In this document: positions 13,339-18,800 of the stretch, one piece after another
How positions within the stretch are numbered: the stretch's first letter is position 1
How the letters are laid out: the number at the start of each line of letters is the position of its first letter
NCBI GenBank assembly: GCA_900766135.1
Contig: CAAFUF010000042.1
Coordinates: 1 to 18,800 of the forward strand
From: Paenibacillaceae bacterium
GTDB taxonomy: Bacteria; Bacillota; Bacilli; Paenibacillales; Paenibacillaceae
Direction of reading: 5' to 3'
Length of the DNA: 18,800 nt
Made by a program: the position numbers and the translations under genes
The notes under the pieces: generated by a model
The model's database searches: none
What the model saw: the letters and a program-made list of their open reading frames with translations, nothing else
What the model was told of the DNA's origin: nothing

Positions 13339-14889
13339 TTACGTCCACCTCCAGCCCGCGGGATATTCGTTCTTCAGCATTCCATCCTGCCATTTGCCCC
13401 AACCCAGGGAATAGCCGTCGACCGTGACCAGCACGTAGCCTTTCGGATTGGCCTCCTCCCGGCACAGAATCCGCGCCGCTTCTACCTGCAGCGTTTCTCC
13501 CTTCAGATATCGGATCGCTTCACCGTTCGATACGGCCAAATCCAGGACCCGAACCGCTTCCGTAGGAGACAGCGCCGTTGCCAAAGGTTGCCCGGGCGTC
13601 AGTCGCCCGTTCTTTACGGTTCCAACATACCAGCCTGGACGGACCACTTTCAAGCCGTCCAGGCGCTCTTTGCCCAGCGGCGACAGGTAGACGTTCCCGC
13701 CAAACAGCAGCGGTTCCCCCGGCAGCTCCGCTTTAAGGTGCTCCCGGGCAAAGGCGCGCCAGCTTTCCAGCAGCTCCCGCTCGTCCATGGCTGTGGCATC
13801 ACGCCCCGTGCCGGGGCGAGCCCGATGGCCATACCGGGAATCCCGCTTGCTTTGGGATTTGTCGTCTCTTTCCGAGGAGACGGCACCGGTTCCTGCAGCT
13901 TCCTCCCAGGGCTGTCCTTCCCCTTTCCGTTCCAGCACGGCAAGAAAATGCCCCTCGCCATCCACCTTATGCGGCCAAAGCCGGCCGCAGCCGGCGGTTT
14001 GCGCTGCGATTTCCGGCGGATAGATCCGGCCTTCTCCTCGCTCGGCCAGCCATCCGAGCCACTCCGGACGTCCGGGGGAGATGCTGGGATCAGAGCCCAG
14101 CGGCACAACCCGGAAATCCGGATGCTCCAGGAGGAACTCCGCGATCGTCGCCTCGTTCTCTTCCGGCGCAAACGTACAGGTGGAATACACGATTCTCCCG
14201 CCCGGCGTTAGCAAAGCCGCAGCTGACTGTAAAATCTCCCGCTGCATGCCGGCGTATTTTTGCACCCACTCCGGTTCCCACAACCGCGCCATATCCTCGT
14301 CCTTCCGAAACATGCCTTCGCCCGAGCAAGGCGCATCGATCAGGATTTTATCGAAGTAATTCGGAAACGCCCGCGCGATCCGATCCGGCGACTCCGCCAG
14401 CACAACCGCGTTACGCACGCCGTAGAGCTCGATATTTTTGGCCAAGGCTTTGGTCCGCTCCGCGTTAATGTCGTTGGTAACCAACATACCGCTGCCCCGC
14501 AGCTTCGCCGCGATTTGCGTGGACTTGCCGCCCGGGGCCGCGCAGAGATCAAGCACCCGTTCCCCATGTGCTACATCCAACAGCTCGACCGGCGCCATGG
14601 CGCTTGGCTCTTGGATGTAATATAACCCGGCATGATAATACGGATGTTTGCCCGGCTTCGTCTGCTCATCGACATAGAACCCCGTCTTGCACCAAGGGAT
14701 CGGCCGCAATTCGAACGGCGCTGCCTCCCGGAACTCTGCCGGATCGATTTTTAGCGTGTTGACGCGGATTCCCGCAAAACGGGGATTGCCATAGGAGGCG
14801 TAAAAAGCATCATATTCTTCTCCCAGCAATTCCCGCATGCGCTCCAAAAATTCCTTCGGTGGTTGTACCGCCATGCCAGCCCGTCCCAT
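13339..14889 (-). CDS. rsmF: RsmF/YebU-type rRNA m5C methyltransferase, paralogue 2
   Basis: The 516-residue protein has the same architecture as the product at 7396-8847. SAM motif I is VLDLCAAPGGKS (112-123), motif IV DAPCSGEGM (185-193, C188) and motif VI STCTF (236-240, C238), at exactly the same residue numbers. The linker (about 325-375) is longer and acidic/basic mixed rather than Gly/Arg-rich. The C-terminal domain is conserved (YSLGWGKW...). No good ribosome binding site precedes the ATG at 14889 or the in-frame ATG at 14874, so the start is uncertain. It leads a two-gene operon with rsuA, a second 16S-type rRNA modification enzyme. Target position is inferred from the family. Confidence 0.88.
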   Translation of the reverse strand: MGRAGMAVQPPKEFLERMRELLGEEYDAFYASYGNPRFAGIRVNTLKIDPAEFREAAPFELRPIPWCKTGFYVDEQTKPGKHPYYHAGLYYIQEPSAMAPVELLDVAHGERVLDLCAAPGGKSTQIAAKLRGSGMLVTNDINAERTKALAKNIELYGVRNAVVLAESPDRIARAFPNYFDKILIDAPCSGEGMFRKDEDMARLWEPEWVQKYAGMQREILQSAAALLTPGGRIVYSTCTFAPEENEATIAEFLLEHPDFRVVPLGSDPSISPGRPEWLGWLAERGEGRIYPPEIAAQTAGCGRLWPHKVDGEGHFLAVLERKGEGQPWEEAAGTGAVSSERDDKSQSKRDSRYGHRARPGTGRDATAMDERELLESWRAFAREHLKAELPGEPLLFGGNVYLSPLGKERLDGLKVVRPGWYVGTVKNGRLTPGQPLATALSPTEAVRVLDLAVSNGEAIRYLKGETLQVEAARILCREEANPKGYVLVTVDGYSLGWGKWQDGMLKNEYPAGWRWT

Positions 14890-14923
14890 CCATTTTTTTA
14901 TATCGACTCGAATATCTCCTACC

Positions 14924-14959
14924 GCAAAACGCCCGTCTCCCCTACACTGGGGGACGGGC
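14924..14959 (-). terminator. Terminator of the pyrD-relQ-DUF309 operon
   Basis: On the minus strand GCCCGTCCCCC (14959-14949) pairs with GGGGAGACGGGC (14942-14931) with one bulged A and a 6-nt loop. The stem is followed by GTTTTGC. It starts 5 bp past the DUF309 stop. The T-run is short, but the stem is very stable. Confidence 0.7.
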
Positions 14960-14964
14960 TGAAA

Positions 14965-15456
14965 TCAGCCATGCCAACGCGCTTTCCTTTGATCCAGCTT
15001 CTGCTGACGTTCCTCATGCTTGGCCCCGCGCTGCGGTGTGCGCCGCTGCGGAATGTTCGGGGCGATCTTCTCCGAAGCCGCTTCCACCGCGCGTATCAGC
15101 ACCGGGTCCAGCAGACGGATCGTAAGATCATAATAGGCAAAAGCCTGCTCCTTCCCGACCGCCATCGCTTTAACGTATTCGTCCGTTTCCCGGCGGAGCT
15201 TTCCAAGGTCGATGCCCAACGTCAGCTCCGGATACGGGGAAAGCCGCTCTAAGGCGGAGAGCAGCATTTTGCGTCCGCCGGACAAGTTGCCGCGCCGCGC
15301 ATGGAACAAGCCAACGGCGATCTGCAGCAGCCCTTTGTACAGCGGATCATGTCCCCGCTCCAGCCACAGCTCCTCGAGCACCTCATGGCACTCGAAGTAG
15401 TCGCGGTCCCGGTTGAAGTACACTAGGTACGCCACAAACAGCGGCTCATAGCTCAT
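14965..15456 (-). CDS. DUF309-family protein (YpuF-like)
   Basis: The 163-residue protein has the DUF309 core in its N-terminal 110 residues, including the signature FECHEVLEELWLE (21-33) and the helix YKGLLQIAVGLFHARRGN (about 40-57). DUF309 proteins are small all-helical TPR-like proteins of unknown function; B. subtilis YpuF belongs here. The C-terminal 35 residues are very basic and rich in Gln/Arg, suggesting a nucleic-acid-contacting or disordered tail. The start overlaps the end of relQ by 11 bp, and GGAGG sits 9 nt before the ATG, so it should be co-expressed with relQ. No signal peptide. The function is unassigned. Confidence 0.82.
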   Translation of the reverse strand: MSYEPLFVAYLVYFNRDRDYFECHEVLEELWLERGHDPLYKGLLQIAVGLFHARRGNLSGGRKMLLSALERLSPYPELTLGIDLGKLRRETDEYVKAMAVGKEQAFAYYDLTIRLLDPVLIRAVEAASEKIAPNIPQRRTPQRGAKHEERQQKLDQRKARWHG

Positions 15457-16261
15457 CCCCGGGCTCCTCCACTTTTTTGTGCTGCTTGATGAGGCCTTTC
15501 ACTTCGCCCAGCAACTGCTTCAATCCCTCAAAATCCTTCGATTCCCATAGCCGGTTGAACCGCTCCTGGGCCTCAATCGCTTCGGAAACCAGATGGTAAA
15601 AATATAACTGATGGATCGATGCAAGCACCGAGGATACGATGTTGGAGTCGTCCTCAAAGCTCTTCTGCGCGGTCAAAATCTCCTGGCGAATGCTGGACAT
15701 TTCGTTGTCGAGCACGAACGCCGCTTCAGCCGCCTTTTTGAGCCGGCCCCGCATCTCCTCGGGCAGGCTTTCCCGGTATTTGTAGTTCAAGGAATGCTCG
15801 ATGGTCGCCCAGAAATTCATCGCCAGCGTGCGAATCTGGATTTCCGCCAGCACTTGCTTTTGGCCCAGCGCGGTTTGCACCGGATATTCCACGATCATAT
15901 GAAAGCTGCGATACCCGCTTTCTTTATAGTTGGTAATATAGTCTTTTTCGTAAAGGACTTTCAGGTCCTTGCGCATACGGATGTATTCCGCCACTCGGCG
16001 GATATCCTCCACGAATTGACACATGATCCGGATGCCGGCGATATCCTCGATCCCGGTCTCCAGATCCTCCAGCGCTACGTTTAAACGTTTCGCCTTATCC
16101 AGGATGCTGGAAATTTTCTTGATCCGTCCGGTGACGAATTCGATCGGCGCGTACTCTTCGCGTTTCTTCAGTTCGGAGCGCATTGTCTTGAACTTGACCT
16201 TCAGCTCCTCTACGGCTTGTTCATATGGAAGCAAAAATGTTCCCCAATCCCTACTGTCCAT
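15446..16261 (-). CDS. relQ: RelQ/YjbM-type small alarmone synthetase
   Basis: The 271-residue cytosolic enzyme transfers pyrophosphate from ATP to GDP or GTP, giving (p)ppGpp. It has only the synthetase domain, with no HD hydrolase. Motifs seen are FVTGRIK (42-48), DIAGIRIMCQFV (73-84), ESGYRSFHMIVEYP (114-127), EIQIRTLAMNFWATIEHSLNYKY (start about 140). These match RelQ (SasB, YjbM) better than RelP/YwaC. The N-terminal WGTFLLPYEQAVEELKVK is also RelQ-like. The protein runs about 60 residues past the usual end of RelQ, as a helical, charged tail (about 211-271). A perfect AGGAGG precedes the ATG by 7 nt. It follows pyrD by 49 bp in the same operon. Confidence 0.9.
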   Translation of the reverse strand: MDSRDWGTFLLPYEQAVEELKVKFKTMRSELKKREEYAPIEFVTGRIKKISSILDKAKRLNVALEDLETGIEDIAGIRIMCQFVEDIRRVAEYIRMRKDLKVLYEKDYITNYKESGYRSFHMIVEYPVQTALGQKQVLAEIQIRTLAMNFWATIEHSLNYKYRESLPEEMRGRLKKAAEAAFVLDNEMSSIRQEILTAQKSFEDDSNIVSSVLASIHQLYFYHLVSEAIEAQERFNRLWESKDFEGLKQLLGEVKGLIKQHKKVEEPGDEL

Positions 16262-16310
16262 CCTTATGCCTCCTGTCTTCTGTCCCCCGGCATCGCTTCA
16301 GCCGGCCCGC

Positions 16311-17405
16311 TTATCGGTGGTCCGCCCCAACCGCCTCGGAAATATGGCGATAGCCGTCCCGCCGCAGCAGTTCCCGCAGCCCGCGGTGCAGCTTGCGGTT
16401 GATTTCCGGGCCTTCGTAAATCAGCGCGGTATAGATTTCAACCAGGCTGGCGCCGGCCCGAATTTTGGCGTAGGCATCGTCCGCCGTGAATATCCCGCCC
16501 GAGCCGATGATCGGCAAGCGGCCGCCCGTTTGCCGATAGACCCGGGAGATGATCTCCGTAGATCGCGCGCCAAGCGGCTTACCGCTCAGGCCTCCGGTTT
16601 CCCGGGCGTTGACGTGCGCAATCCCATCCCGGGACAACGTCGTATTCGTGGCGATCAAACCTGAAACGCCGTTGTTTTGGATGGTATCGACCATGAATTC
16701 CAGCTCGTCAAAGCTGACGTCCGGAGCAATTTTGACCAGCACCGCCTTCGATTTGCCGTGCCGCTCCGCTTCGGCCGCCATCCGGTCCGTTACGGCGGCC
16801 AGCAGCGAGGCCAGCTCGTTGCCATGCTGCAATTTACGCAGGTCCGGCGTATTTGGTGAACTGATGTTCACGACGAAAAAATCGGCGTATTCGTATAAAG
16901 CCGAAATGCATTTCTCATAATCGCGGAAGGCTTCTTCGTTCGGCGTCGTTTTGTTTTTGCCGATGTTGACGGCGACCGGAATCGGACGGCTTTTCAACGC
17001 TTGCAGGCGTTTTGCCATCTCCTCCGTCCCGCGGTTATTGAATCCCATCCGGTTGATCAACGCTTCCTCGGGGGGCAGGCGGAACAACCGGGGCCGGTCG
17101 TTGCCGGGTTGCCCCAGCGGCGTTACCGTGCCAACTTCCATGAACCCGAATCCGATCGCGGAAAAACCCGGCACCGCATCGGCATTTTTATCAAGACCGG
17201 CGGCTAGCCCCACCGGGGAAGGAAAACGAATTCCGAATAAGTTCGTCGCCAGCTCCGGCGATTCCGGCACGCCGTACATCCCGCGTAAGAGAGGAATCAT
17301 TCCGGGGACGGCAGCAGCAGTATGTAATCCATCGATAACGAGATGATGGGCATTCTCCGGATCCATCCGGAAAAACACCGGTTTTCCCAATGCGCGATAC
17401 AACAC
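16311..17405 (-). CDS. pyrD: Class 2 quinone-dependent dihydroorotate dehydrogenase
   Basis: The 364-residue flavoprotein oxidises dihydroorotate to orotate, the fourth step of pyrimidine synthesis, and passes electrons to membrane quinone. Class 2 features are the N-terminal helical extension (about 1-45), GLAAGLDKN (66-74), INRMGFNN (117-124) and VNISSPNTPDLR (179-190). Here S183 is the catalytic base that marks class 2, where class 1 enzymes have Cys. FMN-phosphate contacts include SGGI near 302-305. The start is GTG at 17405, with GGAGTG 11 nt upstream. A SigA-like promoter lies at 17449-17477. It heads the pyrD-relQ-DUF309 operon and is not part of a classical pyr operon. Confidence 0.93.
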   Translation of the reverse strand: MLYRALGKPVFFRMDPENAHHLVIDGLHTAAAVPGMIPLLRGMYGVPESPELATNLFGIRFPSPVGLAAGLDKNADAVPGFSAIGFGFMEVGTVTPLGQPGNDRPRLFRLPPEEALINRMGFNNRGTEEMAKRLQALKSRPIPVAVNIGKNKTTPNEEAFRDYEKCISALYEYADFFVVNISSPNTPDLRKLQHGNELASLLAAVTDRMAAEAERHGKSKAVLVKIAPDVSFDELEFMVDTIQNNGVSGLIATNTTLSRDGIAHVNARETGGLSGKPLGARSTEIISRVYRQTGGRLPIIGSGGIFTADDAYAKIRAGASLVEIYTALIYEGPEINRKLHRGLRELLRRDGYRHISEAVGADHR

Positions 17406-17448
17406 GTTGTTCAGTTCACTCCGATCCTACGCTTTGCATGATTCTGCT

Positions 17449-17477
17449 ATTATCAGTTTAGCCGTTTCCGTTGGAAA
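17449..17477 (-). promoter_or_regulatory. SigA-like promoter of the pyrD-relQ operon
   Basis: On the minus strand TTTCCA (17477-17472) is followed after 17 bp by GATAAT (17454-17449). The predicted start near 17442 leaves a leader of about 37 nt, too short for a PyrR-type attenuator. No other regulatory structure is seen between this point and the GTG. Confidence 0.5.
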
Positions 17478-17609
17478 AGAAAAGTTTAACCTCAACGGTA
17501 CGTGAAAGAAACAACATGGTGATGGAATTTTGCGATGAAAGCCGTTACAATAAAGGGGAAAGCACCTCCAATATCGCTTAAGACTAGGTTAGAGAGGGGA
17601 AATGTTCTC

Positions 17610-17741
17610 ATGTCAACGAAACGCAAACCACCTACACTCCAGCAAAAAAAGGACGAAGTCAACAAGAAAGCGCTTATCTGGTCGATTTCCATCGTCGCCG
17701 CGCTCGTCATCGTGACTGCCGTCCTTTTGATCGTGACCTAA
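17610..17741 (+). CDS. Small single-pass membrane protein of unknown function
   Basis: The 43-residue product has a charged Lys-rich N-terminal part (1-24, MSTKRKPPTLQQKKDEVNKK) followed by one hydrophobic helix (about 25-43, IWSISIVAALVIVTAVLLIV). The positively charged part should stay in the cytoplasm. AGAGAGGGGA precedes the ATG by about 10 nt. The frame is open upstream to 17535, but that start has no site. TACAAT at 17546-17551 is a possible -10 with a weak -35 (TGGAAT, 17523-17528). The stop is one base from the end of the convergent transpeptidase gene, with no terminator between. I do not recognise a family. The clean site and tight junction support a real gene. Confidence 0.65.
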   Translation: MSTKRKPPTLQQKKDEVNKKALIWSISIVAALVIVTAVLLIVT

Positions 17742-17742
17742 A

Positions 17743-18800
17743 CTAGTCCAGCCAGTGGTATGTGCGGTGGGGATTGGTCTGATCCTGTCTGTCCCCCAGG
17801 GCGAAACGCTCCGCCGGGACATTTTTCAGCTTCGGCAAAATCCCCTTTCCGATCTTCACCTTCGTTCCCTTCGGAACAAGATCAAACAGCTCCTCCACAT
17901 CCTTCTTGCCCATCCGGATGCAGCCCAGCGATTCGTCCTTCCCGATGCTGTCCGGCTCGTTCGTTCCGTGGATCGCGTAATTCGTATCCGACAGCTGCAT
18001 GCCCCGGCTGCCAAACTCCCCGTCATCCTTCCCGTTCGGGTTCATCACCTTCTCCGAAATGGCAAACGTGCCCTCCGGCGTTCGCTCGCCGCCCAAACCA
18101 ACCGGATAACTCCGAATCAACACATTCCCGCTGACCACCGCCAGTACATGCTCCTTCGTATCGACGATAATTTCATACGGCTCGGCAAAAAACGGCCGTT
18201 GCCCCGGAGCCATCCCTTCCGCGAGCGCCGCTTTCGCATAACCATTTCCCGATGCGGCGGAACTGTTGCTCTCTAGCTGCTCCAGCAGCGGGCCAAACGC
18301 CTGCACCATGGTCGGATCGGTCCCGGCGATCCAATTGTCGGGGTATGGCCCGGCCAAATCCTGCAGGCTGGTAGGCCAAGCTCCTTTGGCCTGCTTGTAT
18401 TGAGTCATCGCCGAGGCCAGCGTGCCCATCGATTCCTGCTGCGGAATCCACTTCCTCGCTTGCTGCCGAAGCTCGGCCGGATCCGGCGGCTCGCATTCGC
18501 ACGCGCCCGGATCATAGGCTTGGAGCGTCGTCCGGCCGTCGTCCGGACTTTGCTCCAAGCCGAACACGACTGGCAGGTCGTCCGACCAGACCAGCCAGTC
18601 GCCGTCCCTCTCCATGCCAAGCGCCGCGGCATGGAGAGGGACAAACCCGGTTTGCCGCTGCAGCGCGAGCAAACCGCCTACGGCCTCCGCCTGCGTCCCG
18701 GTAGGATCGCCGCCGAAGCCGATGGCGGTGAACGCCGGCCCCGGGAAGGCCGGCGCCGCCGGAGGCGTGCCCCCGCCCCCCCGGGCCGCCGCGGGCTCCC
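17743..18800 (-). CDS. L,D-transpeptidase (YkuD fold), 5' end outside the window
   Basis: The frame stays open to the right edge, so the protein is partial: at least 352 residues without its start. The TTG at 18672 that opens the shorter 309-residue frame lies inside conserved-looking sequence and is unlikely to be the start. The C-terminal half is a YkuD domain that would cross-link peptidoglycan by 3-3 bonds. It includes SYPVGLGGERTPEGTF and the active site IHGTNEPDSIG...SLGCIRM, with the catalytic Cys at 17920-17922 and the His at 17968-17970. The domain ends the protein but for about 30 residues. Upstream lies a Pro/Ala/Gly-rich linker and a segment GFGGDPTGTQAEAVGGLLAL that I do not recognise. 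It should be exported and cell-wall-located. Confidence 0.87.
   Translation of the reverse strand, partial: EPAAARGGGGTPPAAPAFPGPAFTAIGFGGDPTGTQAEAVGGLLALQRQTGFVPLHAAALGMERDGDWLVWSDDLPVVFGLEQSPDDGRTTLQAYDPGACECEPPDPAELRQQARKWIPQQESMGTLASAMTQYKQAKGAWPTSLQDLAGPYPDNWIAGTDPTMVQAFGPLLEQLESNSSAASGNGYAKAALAEGMAPGQRPFFAEPYEIIVDTKEHVLAVVSGNVLIRSYPVGLGGERTPEGTFAISEKVMNPNGKDDGEFGSRGMQLSDTNYAIHGTNEPDSIGKDESLGCIRMGKKDVEELFDLVPKGTKVKIGKGILPKLKNVPAERFALGDRQDQTNPHRTYHWLD

Noticed and set aside
13324..14211. Open frame of 295 codons opposite the second rsmF gene
   Set aside because: It is antisense to a gene with complete catalytic motifs and has low-complexity composition.
17406..17460. PyrR-type attenuator before pyrD
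   Set aside because: The predicted leader is only about 37 nt and contains no terminator or antiterminator structure.
18670..18672. TTG as the start of the L,D-transpeptidase
   Set aside because: The frame continues open to the window edge with protein-like sequence, so this TTG is an internal Leu codon.

Overview
This window is about 58-60% GC by eye and reads as chromosome of a GC-rich, endospore-forming Firmicute. Paenibacillus or a close relative is the best fit. The support is a YkvI-type membrane protein, a YhaO/YhaN pair, a YjcZ-type sporulation microprotein, a RelQ/YjbM alarmone synthetase and a YkuD-type L,D-transpeptidase, most with strong AGGAGG-type ribosome binding sites. The lineage is inferred from these families, not from a search. 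No rRNA, tRNA, CRISPR array, prophage or transposase was seen.

Positions 1-429 carry no gene. They hold a long imperfect hairpin at the left edge and a roughly 210-bp structured repeat with a 27-nt direct repeat at its ends. A promoter then leads into ykvI (430-1476, +). It converges on a minus-strand operon running from 7212 down to 1525: a GT4 glycosyltransferase, yhaO (SbcD-like nuclease) and yhaN (SbcC-like ATPase whose coiled-coil apex is a two-helix membrane hairpin). Divergent from that operon, at 7396-8847 (+), is an RsmF-type rRNA m5C methyltransferase.

Positions 8838-9125 contain two hairpins, a SigK-like promoter, a 31-residue YjcZ-like microprotein missed by ordinary ORF length cut-offs, and a strong terminator. 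Next comes a regulator and transporter pair (9209-11193, +): an ArsR-type HTH protein with a DUF2087 domain, then an MFS efflux-type permease. The motif TTAATTAG occurs as a dyad in the regulator's promoter and as a direct repeat in front of the transporter, suggesting one shared operator. A bidirectional terminator separates them from a Cof-type HAD phosphatase (11247-12059, -).

A 500-bp stretch (12060-12560) has no gene and is full of short imperfect GC-rich repeats. The last one supplies the stop codon of an RsuA-type pseudouridine synthase (12561-13337, -). That gene is translationally coupled (1-nt gap) to a second RsmF paralogue (13339-14889, -). Two rsmF-type genes of nearly identical architecture therefore lie within 8 kb on opposite strands.

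The right third holds a minus-strand operon: class 2 dihydroorotate dehydrogenase (pyrD), RelQ small alarmone synthetase and a DUF309 protein, with a SigA-like promoter upstream and a strong terminator downstream. A 43-residue membrane microprotein (17610-17741, +) ends one base from the end of an L,D-transpeptidase gene on the minus strand, which runs off the right edge.

The window is mostly housekeeping and core accessory genes. I see no clear novel defence or biosynthetic system. The most interesting items are the inferred ArsR-DUF2087/MFS operator, the membrane-anchored YhaN in an operon with a glycosyltransferase, the paired RsmF paralogues, the SigK-like promoter before the microprotein, and the structured repeats at the left edge and at 12.1-12.56 kb.
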